DNA of 64,000 bases from Pseudomonadota bacterium (GTDB lineage Bacteria; Pseudomonadota; Gammaproteobacteria; Steroidobacterales; GCA-2729495), in assembly GCA_963204745.1 (NCBI GenBank), contig CAUJHF010000017.1, positions 94,392 through 158,391 of the forward strand, read 5' to 3'. Shown here piece by piece: positions 7,042 through 16,688 of the stretch. The notes beneath the pieces are model-generated. The model was not told the DNA's origin, searched no databases, and saw nothing but the letters and a program-made list of their open reading frames with translations. Positions within the stretch are counted from its first letter, which is position 1; every line of letters starts with the position of its first letter. The position numbers and the translations under genes are program-made.

Positions 7042-8315
7042 GTTCTTCATCGCCACTCTGGCTGTGCGCCTGGCTGCCGGCCGGGCCGCTGGAAGCCATC
7101 GTGATGGAGCAACTGGCTGGCTGGGCTGCAGGGTTTACACCAGGTGTGAGCATCGAGGCAGACCAGGCGCTGCTGCTGGAAATCCGCGGCAGCCTGCAAC
7201 TGTTTGGTGGTCCGGAAAGGATACAGACCCTGCTGCGGCAGGGATTGCACGCGTGCGGTCATGAACCGGTCATCAGCTGCACGCCGACCGTACGTGGATC
7301 GCTGTGGCTGGCCCGTGCGGGTATTGAATGTACCTTGCTGACCCGGGATGAACTGCGTCACCGGCTGTTGCCGGTCTCTGTGGAGCATCTGGGCTGGCCG
7401 GCTGCCACAATGAAGATGCTGGCCCAGATGGGCATCAGGACGCTGGGTGAGTGTGTGCGACTGCCGAGACAGGGGTTTGCACGCAGGTTTGGCCCGGCAA
7501 GACTGCATGAACTGGATCAGGGCTTCGGACGCAGTCCCGAGTTGCGGCGACCGCATGTCGTGCCGGAACATTTTGCCGATACGCTGGAATTGCCGGTTGA
7601 GACGACATGCGTCGATGCCTTGCTGGCAGGCTTTCAGCGGCTTCTGTCCCGGCTCGGCGAGCGCCTGAAATCACGGCAGGCGAGTGCAGAGACATTGCAG
7701 TGTGATCTCCGGCATCCGGATGGCAGCCATACAGAGCTGCATATCCGCCTGTGCAGGCCTGCCGCAAGCGCCGCTGCATTCACCGAACTGTTGCGTCTGC
7801 GTCTGGGGGCGCTGGTATTGCCCGCACCGGTCACGCTGCTGGTGCTCAAGGCCAGGTTATCGACAGGCCAGGAAGCAACCGGCAGCGATCTGCTCGGTCG
7901 TGAACTGCAGGCGGACAGCGACCTGTCCGGTCTGCTGGAGAGATTGCGCGCCCGGCTTGGTCGGCATGCGGTGCGGGGACTCGCGCTGGTTGATGAATAT
8001 CGCCCTGAGCGGGCCTGGCGTCCCGTCAGCAATCCGCTGGGCACGAACCGGAGGGTATCGCGACAGGCTCCGGGATGCAGACCGGTGTGGATACTGCCAG
8101 TGCCACAGTTACTGCAACGGGCTGCCGGACAGCCGGTGCATGACGGAGCGCTCTGCCTGGAGCGTGGTCCGGAGCGCATAGAAACCGGCTGGTGGGACGG
8201 AGACGATATACGCCGTGATTACTACGTCGCACGCAATCGTCGTGGTGTGCGCTTATGGGTTTACCAGGATCTGCGCAGCGTAGCGAACTGGTATCTGCAT
8301 GGCATCTTCGGCTGA
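7038..8315 (+). CDS. imuB: ImuB, catalytically inactive Y-family polymerase homologue (shortened)
   Basis: ImuB is a non-catalytic DinB-like hub that ties DnaE2 to the beta clamp. The 425-residue product starts LWLCAWLP, includes FTPGVSIEADQALLLEIRGSLQLFGG, and ends DYYVARNRRGVRLWVYQDL and WYLHGIFG, all typical. Most ImuB proteins have a stretch of roughly 50-60 residues between LWLCxxLP and the AxRFTPxVS block; here LWLCAWLPAGPLEAIVMEQ runs directly into LAGWAAGFTP. The GTG at 7038 sits in a GTGA overlap with imuA and no hidden upstream segment is visible, so the shortening looks real. It overlaps dnaE2 by 17 bases. Confidence 0.88.
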   Translation: MSSSSPLWLCAWLPAGPLEAIVMEQLAGWAAGFTPGVSIEADQALLLEIRGSLQLFGGPERIQTLLRQGLHACGHEPVISCTPTVRGSLWLARAGIECTLLTRDELRHRLLPVSVEHLGWPAATMKMLAQMGIRTLGECVRLPRQGFARRFGPARLHELDQGFGRSPELRRPHVVPEHFADTLELPVETTCVDALLAGFQRLLSRLGERLKSRQASAETLQCDLRHPDGSHTELHIRLCRPAASAAAFTELLRLRLGALVLPAPVTLLVLKARLSTGQEATGSDLLGRELQADSDLSGLLERLRARLGRHAVRGLALVDEYRPERAWRPVSNPLGTNRRVSRQAPGCRPVWILPVPQLLQRAAGQPVHDGALCLERGPERIETGWWDGDDIRRDYYVARNRRGVRLWVYQDLRSVANWYLHGIFG

Positions 8316-11300
8316 CAGTAATGCTGGCCTCCCGGCATACGCAGAACTGCATTGCATCAGCAACTACAGTTTTCTGCGCGGGGCATCGCATCCGGCTGAA
8401 CTCGTGGCACAGGCCGCTGCACTGGGTTACACGGCGCTGGCGTTGACCGATGAATGTTCTGTCGCCGGTATCGTCCGCGCTCATGTCGCTGCCCGCAGGC
8501 ATGCGATACAGCTCATCATCGGCAGCGAATTGCGACTGGCCGATGGTCTGCACCTCGTCCTGTTGGCTACTGACCGCGAGGACTATGCGGCGCTCTGCGC
8601 GCTGATCACCTGCGGTCGCCGGGCTGCCGTCAAGGGCAGTTACCATCTGTCGCGTTCCGACCTGGAAGCACTCGGTATGGCCTGCTGCGTGCTGTGGGTG
8701 CCTGCCGCAGATCCGCAGCTGGCTGATGCCCTCTGGCTGAAACAGCACTTTGCAGGGCGAGTCTGGCTGGCGATTGAACTGCATGCGGGCGGTGACGATC
8801 ATCGCCGTGCCCGGCAGCTGGCTGAACTGGCCGCCGCTGCCGGTATACCTGCGGTTGCTGCCGGCGATGTGCATATGCATGTGCGCGGCCGGCGTGCGTT
8901 GCAGGACACGCTCACTGCAATTCGCAGCAGGCAACCGCTGGGCAGTGGCAGTCACATCCTTTATCAAAATGGCGAACGGCATCTGCGCAGCCGTGCCTCG
9001 CTTGCACAGATCTATCCGGCAGAACTGCTGGACAACACGCTGGAGATTGCCCGTCGCTGCAGTTTTTCCCTGGATGAGCTGCGTTACCGCTATCCGCAGG
9101 AGCTGGTGCCGGCAGGCCATACGCCTGCCAGCTACCTGCATTCACGCGTGATGGCAGGACTGCAGGAACGCTGGCCGGGCGGGCCACCGCCGCAGGTCAT
9201 CCAGCTCGTGAAGCATGAGCTGGAACTGATTACAGAACTCCGCTACGAAGCCTATTTCCTGACCGTAGACGATATCGTGCGCTTCGCACGCGGCCGCGGC
9301 ATCCTCTGCCAGGGGCGCGGCTCGGCAGCGAACTCCGCTGTGTGTTTCTGTCTGGGTATCACGGCAGTCGATCCGGCCCGCATGTCGATGCTCTTCGAGC
9401 GCTTCATTTCCCGTGAGCGGAATGAACCGCCGGATATAGACGTGGATTTCGAGCATGAGCGACGCGAAGAAGTCATCCAGTACATCTACGCCAAATATGG
9501 TCGCGACAGGGCGGCGCTGACGGCGACGGTGATCAGCTACTCGCCGCGCAGTGCGATCCGTGATGTGGGTCGTGCGTTGGGGCTTTCGCCTGGGCAAACA
9601 GGAAAAATCGCCCGTTCCGTGCAGTGGTGGGATGGTCACGCCGTACAGCCGGAGCAGCTTGTCGAAGCAGGTCTGGATCCGGCCAGTCCGGTCGTGCATC
9701 GGCTCATCAGCCTGGTCAGGGAACTGAACGGATTTCCTCGTCATCTCTCCCAGCATGTTGGCGGCTTCGTGATTTCCGGCGAGCCGCTGTCGCGACTGGT
9801 ACCCGTCGAAAATGCCGCCATGGCCGGGCGTACGGTTATTCAGTGGGACAAAAATGACCTCGATGAACTCGGCCTGCTCAAGGTGGATATCCTCGCTCTT
9901 GGCATGCTTTCGGCGATCCGGCGGAGCTTTGCGCTGATCCGGGACTATTCCGGTCGGGAACTCAGCCTGGCCACGGTACCGGTTGAAGATCCGGTGGTCT
10001 ACGCGATGATCTGTCGCGCTGACACGATGGGTGTGTTCCAGATCGAGTCGCGGGCCCAGATGGCTATGCTGCCGCGGCTCCGGCCGCGCTGTTATTACGA
10101 TCTGGTGATAGAAGTGGCTTTGGTGCGTCCCGGGCCGATCCAGGGCGACATGGTTCATCCCTATCTGCGCCGACGGAATGGCGAAGAGCCGGTCAGCTAT
10201 CCTGGTCCTGAAGTGCGACAGGTGCTGGAGCGGACGCTAGGCGTACCGATCTTCCAGGAGCAAGTCATGCAGCTGGCTGTCGTCGCAGCGGGTTTTACGC
10301 CAGGTGAGGCCGACCAGTTGCGTCGTGCGATGGCAACATGGCAGCGGCGCGGCGGTCTGGAGTCTTTTGAGGAACGACTCATTGCCGGCATGCGTGAGCG
10401 GCATTACACGCCGGAATTTGCGCAGCAGGTCTGCAAACAGATCCGCGGTTTCGGCGAGTACGGTTTCCCCGAGTCACATGCGGCAAGTTTTGCCCTGCTG
10501 GTTTATGTATCCGCCTGGCTCAAGACGCACGAGCCGGCTGCATTCAGCTGCGCACTGCTGAACAGCCAGCCGATGGGGTTCTATGCGCCGGCACAACTGG
10601 TCCGGAATGCCCGACGCAGCGGTGTCGAGGTCCGGCCGGTGGACGTGAATCGCAGTCAGTGGGAGTGCACGCTGGAAGGCGGGTCAGCCGGTCAGCCGGC
10701 ATTGCGCCTTGGGCTGTGTTTGACCGGTGGGCTGAGCCGGGATGCTGCTGCGCGTCTGCTGGAGGCGCGTGGGCAGCAGGCCTTTGCCGACGTAGAGGAC
10801 CTGCAGGCGCGAACCAGCTTGCAGCAGTATGAACTCGGTGCCCTGGCTGCAGCGGGAGCGCTGGCGGACATCGCCGGGCACCGTTACCGGGCGCGCTGGG
10901 AAGTTGCCGGTACGGAACCGGCGTTGCCGTTGTTCCCGGTATCGGGGGTGGCGGAGGGCATTCCGCTGCTGCGCTCGCCGACCGAGCCAGAGGACATCAG
11001 CGGGGACTATGCAAGCATGGGACTCAGCCTCGGCCGTCATCCGCTGGCTTTGCTGCGCAGTGAGCTGCAGCGACAGGGCTTTGTAACCGCCGAAGATCTT
11101 CGTGACATGGCAGAGCATGATCCGGTGCGGATAGCCGGTCTGGTGATCACTCGCCAGAGGCCCGGCAGTGCCGGTGGCGTGATCTTTGTAACGCTGGAAG
11201 ATGAAACCGGCTATGTGAATCTGATCGTCTGGCCGCAGATCGCGGATCAGCAACGCCGGGCCCTGCTCGGTTCACGCCTGCTGGCTGTCCGGGGGCGGAT

Positions 11301-11400
11301 ACAGCGTCAGGGCGACGTGCTGCATGTCGTCGTGTCCCGGATTGAGGATCGCAGTGCTGCGCTTGGTGCGCTGACCGTCCACAGTCGCGATTTCGCCTGA
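8299..11400 (+). CDS. dnaE2: error-prone DNA polymerase DnaE2 (ImuC)
   Basis: This 1033-residue alpha-subunit-type polymerase starts with a PHP domain (AELHCISNYSFLRGASHPAELV, TDECSVAG). The polymerase core has GRGSAANSAVCF, RERNEPPDIDVDFEHERREEV (catalytic aspartates) and QHVGGFVIS, and an OB-fold (GLVITRQRPGSAGGVIFVTLEDETG) ends it. AELHC...SFLRGASHP is diagnostic for DnaE2 over replicative DnaE, and the length (about 1030 against 1160) agrees. DnaE2 does translesion and mutagenic synthesis with ImuA/ImuB under SOS control. It is the last gene of the lexA operon. Confidence 0.95.
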   Translation: MASSADSNAGLPAYAELHCISNYSFLRGASHPAELVAQAAALGYTALALTDECSVAGIVRAHVAARRHAIQLIIGSELRLADGLHLVLLATDREDYAALCALITCGRRAAVKGSYHLSRSDLEALGMACCVLWVPAADPQLADALWLKQHFAGRVWLAIELHAGGDDHRRARQLAELAAAAGIPAVAAGDVHMHVRGRRALQDTLTAIRSRQPLGSGSHILYQNGERHLRSRASLAQIYPAELLDNTLEIARRCSFSLDELRYRYPQELVPAGHTPASYLHSRVMAGLQERWPGGPPPQVIQLVKHELELITELRYEAYFLTVDDIVRFARGRGILCQGRGSAANSAVCFCLGITAVDPARMSMLFERFISRERNEPPDIDVDFEHERREEVIQYIYAKYGRDRAALTATVISYSPRSAIRDVGRALGLSPGQTGKIARSVQWWDGHAVQPEQLVEAGLDPASPVVHRLISLVRELNGFPRHLSQHVGGFVISGEPLSRLVPVENAAMAGRTVIQWDKNDLDELGLLKVDILALGMLSAIRRSFALIRDYSGRELSLATVPVEDPVVYAMICRADTMGVFQIESRAQMAMLPRLRPRCYYDLVIEVALVRPGPIQGDMVHPYLRRRNGEEPVSYPGPEVRQVLERTLGVPIFQEQVMQLAVVAAGFTPGEADQLRRAMATWQRRGGLESFEERLIAGMRERHYTPEFAQQVCKQIRGFGEYGFPESHAASFALLVYVSAWLKTHEPAAFSCALLNSQPMGFYAPAQLVRNARRSGVEVRPVDVNRSQWECTLEGGSAGQPALRLGLCLTGGLSRDAAARLLEARGQQAFADVEDLQARTSLQQYELGALAAAGALADIAGHRYRARWEVAGTEPALPLFPVSGVAEGIPLLRSPTEPEDISGDYASMGLSLGRHPLALLRSELQRQGFVTAEDLRDMAEHDPVRIAGLVITRQRPGSAGGVIFVTLEDETGYVNLIVWPQIADQQRRALLGSRLLAVRGRIQRQGDVLHVVVSRIEDRSAALGALTVHSRDFA

Positions 11401-11424
11401 TGCACGCAGCCCGCCGGTTCGCAG

Positions 11425-11745
11425 CTAGTCGACGACCTTGAAATCGTCGAAGTCCTCGATTTCCCGTGCCACGCGACGGCGTTCAAGAAAGTCCTCGAGT
11501 TTGCGCCGGGCGGAAATCATGTCGGGCTTGCTCACGAAGCGAGACCCGGCTTCCAGCTCGGCAATGAGCCCTTCCACATTGATTTCTACCGAAGGCTCAC
11601 CGATGTTGTCGCCGATCAGGGTGTCGTCTGCATCTCCGGCATCAGAATCGGCTTCGATTTCATCCAGCTCGTCCACGGTCTCCGGCGGTGGTTCCTTGAG
11701 GAAAACCTTTTCCGGTACTTTCTGTACAACAGCTTTGCGGCCCAT
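11425..11745 (-). CDS. small acidic protein of unknown function
   Basis: I do not recognise the family with certainty. The 106-residue product has a basic start (MGRKAVVQKVPEKVFLKE), a long acidic linker (DELDEIEADSDAGDADD) and a charged helical C-terminus with ARRKLEDFLERRRVAREIEDFDDF. No signal peptide or membrane segment is present. The ATG at 11745 is chosen over an earlier in-frame start at 11793 because AAGGAAG lies six bases upstream of it. It converges on dnaE2 and lies downstream of gspF on the same strand, so it may be read from the gsp operon. Confidence 0.7.
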   Translation of the reverse strand: MGRKAVVQKVPEKVFLKEPPPETVDELDEIEADSDAGDADDTLIGDNIGEPSVEINVEGLIAELEAGSRFVSKPDMISARRKLEDFLERRRVAREIEDFDDFKVVD

Positions 11746-11870
11746 GCGAACTTCCTTATGTTCAAAGCGCACGCCGTTTTTATAATGACGCAACTGCGGT
11801 CTGGCAATACCAGTTTCCCTGATTTGTGAACTGATACCGCTTCCGGTTCGCAGCGGCCGGTAAACAGCTG

Positions 11871-13085
11871 TCAGCCGACCAGCTGGTTGAGCTCAAAGAT
11901 CGGCAGCAGGATTGCCAGGACAATGACCAGAACGATCACGCCCATGCCGACGATCAGGGCCGGTTCTAGGATCCCGAGCAGGGCGGCTATCAGCCCGTCC
12001 ATTTCCCGTTCCTGGTTCAATGCGGCCCGCGTCAGCATCATCTCCAGTTCACCGCTGGCTTCGCCACTGGAGATCAGGTGGATGCAGATGGGTGGGAAAT
12101 AACCGGCAACGGCCAGCGACTTGCCGATCGGTGCCCCCTCACGAACCCTGTCGGCAGCCGCTTCAACAGCCTCGCGCATCGGTACATTGGTCACCACTTC
12201 GGCGGCAATGCGCAGCCCTTCGAGCACCGGTACACCGCTGCCGCTCAGAATACTGAGCGTACGGGTGAAGCGTGCCGTATTGGAACCGCGGACCAGCTTG
12301 GCGACCAGAGGCAGGCGCAGCAGCAACAGATCGAAACGCCGCCTGGGGCCAGGCTGGCGCAAGGCGCGGCGTATGCCAAAGCCGGCGGCAACCATGGCCA
12401 GCAGCAGCAAAACACCATAGTTACGCAGGAAATCGCTGATGGCGATCAGCATGACCGTGAGCCCGGGCAGATCCCTGCCGGTATTGGTAAATACGCCCAC
12501 GACCTTGGGTACAACGTAAACAAGCATGCCGCTGACGATCAGCAATGCGAGACAGGACAGCACGACCGGATAGATCATGGCGTGCTGAACCTTCTGTCGC
12601 AGCACCTGCCGGCTCTCCGTGTAGTCGGCAAGACGTTCAAGCACGGCATCCAGGTGCCCGGACTGCTCACCTGCTGCAACGGTGGCCCGGTAGATTTCCG
12701 GGAAGGCCTGCGGAAAATCGCCGAATCCATCGGCCAGGGTATGTCCCTCCATCACCCGTGAGCGCACGCCGAGCAGGATGCTCTTCACCCGCGGTGATTC
12801 GGTCTGCTCGGAAACCGCAAGCAGTGCCTCTTCCAGTGGCAGCGAGGAATGCACGAGTGTCGCGAGTTGCCGGGTTATGAGCGCGAGATCGGCGGCCGAC
12901 ATGCTCCGGCGGAAGCTGAATGATTTCTGCCGTGAGGCTTCCTGTTTCGCGACCTCAGATACCTCGATCGGCAGCAACTGCTTTTCACGCAGCAGCTGGC
13001 GCACCTGCCGGGCCGTATCGCCTTCGAGTATCCCCCGGCGTTCCTTCCCGGCCGCATCGACCGCGGTATATTCGAATGCGCCCAT
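11871..13085 (-). CDS. gspF: type II secretion inner-membrane protein GspF
   Basis: GspF is the polytopic platform protein of the type II secretion system. The 404-residue product has two repeated GspF domains, seen as LALITRQLATLVHSSLPLEEAL and a second TRTLSILSGSGVPVLEGL. Three membrane segments follow the known pattern (MIYPVVLSCLALLIVSGMLV, FLRNYGVLLLLAMVA, and the C-terminal ALIVGMGVIVLVIVLAILLPIF). The start overlaps the gspE stop (TGATG). It is the last gsp gene of the block; gspG and later genes do not follow. Confidence 0.95.
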   Translation of the reverse strand: MGAFEYTAVDAAGKERRGILEGDTARQVRQLLREKQLLPIEVSEVAKQEASRQKSFSFRRSMSAADLALITRQLATLVHSSLPLEEALLAVSEQTESPRVKSILLGVRSRVMEGHTLADGFGDFPQAFPEIYRATVAAGEQSGHLDAVLERLADYTESRQVLRQKVQHAMIYPVVLSCLALLIVSGMLVYVVPKVVGVFTNTGRDLPGLTVMLIAISDFLRNYGVLLLLAMVAAGFGIRRALRQPGPRRRFDLLLLRLPLVAKLVRGSNTARFTRTLSILSGSGVPVLEGLRIAAEVVTNVPMREAVEAAADRVREGAPIGKSLAVAGYFPPICIHLISSGEASGELEMMLTRAALNQEREMDGLIAALLGILEPALIVGMGVIVLVIVLAILLPIFELNQLVG

Positions 13086-14659
13086 CAGTCAGAACGGGTA
13101 ACGCGCAGCACCTCTTCGAGCGTGGTGATGCCGGCAAGTGCCTTGCGCAGGCCGTCGTCACGGATGCTGGGGCTGCGAGTGCGTGCATAGCGCTCCAGCT
13201 GTTGCTCGCTGGCGCCATCGTGAATCATGGTCCGGAGTTCGTCGTCAATGGTCACGAGTTCGTAAATGCCGGTGCGTCCGCGGTAGCCCGGGCTGCCGGC
13301 CAGCATCGCCGCCTCGTCCGGATGGTAAAGCAGGGGCGGGTGTGCCGGATCGATGCCCAGCGTGCGGCATTCATATTCGCGTGCGGTATAGGCGACCCTG
13401 GTGGCCGGGTCGAGTACGCGTACCAGCCGCTGTGCCAGTACGCCGATCAGGCTGGATGACAGCAGGAAAGGCTCGACGCCCATGTCGCGTAGCCGGGTCA
13501 CGGCGCCGACAGCCGTATTGGTATGCAGTGTAGACAGCACGAGGTGACCGGTCAGACTCGCCTGTACGGCGATTTCTGCCGTTTCCAGGTCACGAATCTC
13601 ACCGACCATCACCACATCGGGATCCTGGCGCAGGATGGCACGCAAGCCGCGGGCAAAGGTCATCTCGACTTTGGTGTTGACCTGTGACTGACCGATGCCG
13701 TCGATGTAATACTCGATCGGATCCTCGACCGTCATGATGTTGCGCGTGTCGTCGTTGATCCGCTCCAGTGCCGCGTAGAGGGTGGTGGTTTTACCGGAAC
13801 CGGTCGGGCCGGTGACGAGAATGATGCCGTGCGGTTTGTGGATCAGTTCGTCGACGATGCCCTTGGAGTCGGCGTCCATGCCCAGGCTTTCGAGCTCAAG
13901 ACGGCCGGCGTGTTTGTCGAGCAGGCGGAGCACGACCCGCTCACCGTGCCCGGACGGCATCGTGGAAACGCGAACGTCGACCGCGCGCCCGGCAATGCGC
14001 AGTGAGAAACGTCCGTCCTGCGGCAGCCGCTTTTCGGCAATATCGAGCTTTGACATGACCTTTATGCGCGACACCACCAGCGGAGCGACGGCACGTCTGG
14101 ACTGCAGTACCTCGCGAAGCACGCCGTCAATACGGAAGCGCACGACCAGCCGGTTCTCAAAAGGTTCGATGTGTATATCCGATGCGTTGTCCTTTACGGC
14201 CGAGGTCAGCAGCGCATTGATCAGCCGGATGATCGGCGCATCGTCATCGCTTTCGAGCAGGTCGGATGGTTCAGGCAGGTCCTGCGCGACGCGAAACAGG
14301 TCGGTGTCTTCACCGAGTCCGTCCACCATCTGCATGGTGGTATTCGATTCGCGTTCGTATGTCTGCTGCAGTTGCCTGTCGAACTCGTCTGCTGCGACCA
14401 CCTTGAGACACAGCGGTGTGTCGATGAAACGCCGCACTTCAGACACGGTGGCGAGGCGCACATCTTGCCGTACCAGCAGCAGTGGACGGCCATTCTCGAA
14501 TCCGCTGATCAGTACGCCGTGGCGTTTGGCAAATGCAAACGGCAGCAACTGGCTGCGCGGGTCACCAAGTGCGACAGCATGCGGTGCAATCGCCGCATCG
14601 CCGACGATGATTTCCAGTTCCGGTTCGGCGCTGGCCAGTTCAGGTATCGCCGGGTTCAC
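13085..14659 (-). CDS. gspE: type II secretion ATPase GspE
   Basis: GspE powers assembly of the type II pseudopilus. The Walker A motif (GPTGSGKTT, near residue 275), Asp box, Walker B ([12 protein letters not shown]) and His box (STLHTNTA) are intact. The C-terminal zinc motif CxxC-X29-CxxC is lost: the RVLCPxC position reads RVLDPAT and the GCxxCxxTGYRGR position reads [14 protein letters not shown] chose the GTG at 14659 because AGGGAGA precedes it; the frame also opens at 14692. It overlaps the end of gspD by about 20 bases and gspF by one base. Confidence 0.95.
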   Translation of the reverse strand: MNPAIPELASAEPELEIIVGDAAIAPHAVALGDPRSQLLPFAFAKRHGVLISGFENGRPLLLVRQDVRLATVSEVRRFIDTPLCLKVVAADEFDRQLQQTYERESNTTMQMVDGLGEDTDLFRVAQDLPEPSDLLESDDDAPIIRLINALLTSAVKDNASDIHIEPFENRLVVRFRIDGVLREVLQSRRAVAPLVVSRIKVMSKLDIAEKRLPQDGRFSLRIAGRAVDVRVSTMPSGHGERVVLRLLDKHAGRLELESLGMDADSKGIVDELIHKPHGIILVTGPTGSGKTTTLYAALERINDDTRNIMTVEDPIEYYIDGIGQSQVNTKVEMTFARGLRAILRQDPDVVMVGEIRDLETAEIAVQASLTGHLVLSTLHTNTAVGAVTRLRDMGVEPFLLSSSLIGVLAQRLVRVLDPATRVAYTAREYECRTLGIDPAHPPLLYHPDEAAMLAGSPGYRGRTGIYELVTIDDELRTMIHDGASEQQLERYARTRSPSIRDDGLRKALAGITTLEEVLRVTRSD

Positions 14660-16688
14660 CTGTTTCTCCCTGAGGCGCCTCACGAAGATCAATGACCGGC
14701 GGTTCGGTACCTGCGGCCGGCGGCTCGATGGCCGGTATTTCCGGCAGCACGGTGCGGGGCGTCCGCGGCATCAGCCGTACATTCCTGGGCCGGGTCAGCA
14801 GTTGCTGATCGCGTATGTAGTTGTATTTGGTGTTGGTTTCAAAGGCAGCCTGAACGTTATCGCGCAGAATCGTGGGTTTGATGAAGACCATCAGGTTGGT
14901 CTTGGTCTTGGTGGTTTCATTGTTGCGGAACAGGGCACCGAGCAGCGGGATGCGACCGAGGATGGGTACCCGCTGTTGCTTTTCACTGACCTGGTCCTGG
15001 ATCAAGCCGCCGAGCACCAGTGTTGCACCGTCCTGAACGATGACCGTCGTATTGATGGAGCGGTTGCTGGTGATCAGGTCTACAGCGGCACTGCTGGGCA
15101 GCAGAGAGGAAATCTCCTGGGCGATTTTCAGGCGAACCGCATCGCCTTCGTTGATCTGTGGTGTGAGTTTCAGTGACAGGCCGACCTGTTCGCGCTGGAT
15201 GGTCTGGAAGGGATTTACCGTGTTCGTGGTGGTGCCGCCAGTACTGCCGTTGGTGTAACTGCCGGTCACGAACGGCACTTCCTGGCCAACCTTGATCTCG
15301 GCCTCCTCGTTGTCGAGCGTCACCAGAACCGGTGTGCCGATGATATTAGAGGTGCCGTCCGACTCGAGCGCCTCGAGGAGGGCCACAAAACTGACGCCGG
15401 AATCCCGAAGTCGGCCGATGCCGAGAGTCAGGCCGTCGCCAACAAGCGAAGCCGGGCTGGTCGTGCTGGTACCGTCGCCAAGCAGCGCACCCGCCACGCC
15501 AGTGACGCCCGTCGTGCCCGGAAACTTGGTGAGACCCACCGCATTGTCGAGGTTGGCGTTGCCCACGGCCCAGGTGACACCGAGTTCGGCGGCCCGGTCT
15601 GACGTTACCTCCACAATGACCGCTTCGACCAGTACCTGCGCACGCCGGATGTCCAGCTTGTCGATGATCGCCATCATCGACTTCATGATCTTCGGCGGAG
15701 CGGTAATGATGAGCGCGTTCGTCGAGTCGTCGGCCCAGATGCCGATTTCACCGCGCTGGGCCGGCGGAGCGGCATCCTTGCCGGCCGCTGCCTGTGCACC
15801 GCTACCGGAGTACTGGCTCTGCAGCTTGGTGGCCAGATCTGTGGCGTTGGTGTAACGCAGATAACGGACCTGTGTATCGCCACCTTCTTCCAGCGGGGTA
15901 TCCAAATGTGTGATCAGTGCACGGTAGCGGAGCCGGTCGTCCGTGGCGCCTGTGATGAGCACGCTGTTGGTGCGTTCATCGGCGACTACGGTGATGCGCG
16001 GCCCGCCGGCGCCTTCGCCCTGCTGTGCGCCCTGGTTAAGGGCGGCAACCAGCTTGACGATCTCGGTTGCGGAAGCGTGCTCCAGACGGATCACTTCGTA
16101 GTCCTGATCGGCGGCCTGGTCGATACGCGAGATGATGTGGGCCATACGGTCCACGTTAGAGGCACGGTCGCTGATGATCAGCAGGTTGGAGGGCGGGTGT
16201 GCAGCGAGATGACCGTATTGCGGAATCAGCGGACGCAGTATTGGCACCAGCTGCGCGGCCGCAACGTTCTGTACGGCGATAACCCGCGTCACGATGTCAT
16301 CCGGCCGCTGGCCACCGCCGCTTTCGAGTTCCGCGCCGGGCATCTGCCGGGCATTGGCATCGGGAAGGATCTTGATGACATCGCCAGCCGGTACGGCCAC
16401 AAAGCCATAGACGGAGAGTATCGACAGAAAGGCTTCGTAGAATGCATCGGGACTCATCGGCGCCACCGACAGCATGGTGACCTGCGCCTTGACCCGCGGG
16501 TCGAGAATGAAATTCTTGCCCGTGACTTCGCCGACTGCCTCGATAACCTGACGGATATCGGCGTCCTTGTAGTTGGGGGTAATAGTGGTGCCAGTTGCCG
16601 CGTGCAGCTGAGCGGTACCCGAAAGGCACAGAAGCAATGCCAGGACAGCGGACAACGGGCCGCGGGCAACTGAATATTTGTTGTACAT
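14640..16688 (-). CDS. gspD: type II secretion secretin GspD
   Basis: GspD forms the outer-membrane pore. After a signal peptide ([13 protein letters not shown]) the 682-residue product has the N0 domain ([25 protein letters not shown]), three N-domain repeats (each with a VRYL/VIxL...A..L pattern) and the secretin core. Core marks are [34 protein letters not shown] and [16 protein letters not shown] proline-rich tail ([18 protein letters not shown]...) follows. The ATG at 16688 overlaps the gspC stop; an adjacent GTG at 16691 is an equally possible start. Confidence 0.96.
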   Translation of the reverse strand: MYNKYSVARGPLSAVLALLLCLSGTAQLHAATGTTITPNYKDADIRQVIEAVGEVTGKNFILDPRVKAQVTMLSVAPMSPDAFYEAFLSILSVYGFVAVPAGDVIKILPDANARQMPGAELESGGGQRPDDIVTRVIAVQNVAAAQLVPILRPLIPQYGHLAAHPPSNLLIISDRASNVDRMAHIISRIDQAADQDYEVIRLEHASATEIVKLVAALNQGAQQGEGAGGPRITVVADERTNSVLITGATDDRLRYRALITHLDTPLEEGGDTQVRYLRYTNATDLATKLQSQYSGSGAQAAAGKDAAPPAQRGEIGIWADDSTNALIITAPPKIMKSMMAIIDKLDIRRAQVLVEAVIVEVTSDRAAELGVTWAVGNANLDNAVGLTKFPGTTGVTGVAGALLGDGTSTTSPASLVGDGLTLGIGRLRDSGVSFVALLEALESDGTSNIIGTPVLVTLDNEEAEIKVGQEVPFVTGSYTNGSTGGTTTNTVNPFQTIQREQVGLSLKLTPQINEGDAVRLKIAQEISSLLPSSAAVDLITSNRSINTTVIVQDGATLVLGGLIQDQVSEKQQRVPILGRIPLLGALFRNNETTKTKTNLMVFIKPTILRDNVQAAFETNTKYNYIRDQQLLTRPRNVRLMPRTPRTVLPEIPAIEPPAAGTEPPVIDLREAPQGETGEPGDT

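Noticed and set aside
7038..7130. A frameshift in imuB explaining the short N-terminus
   Set aside because: The ImuA stop and the ImuB start overlap exactly in GTGA, and no ImuB-like residues occur in the other frames here.
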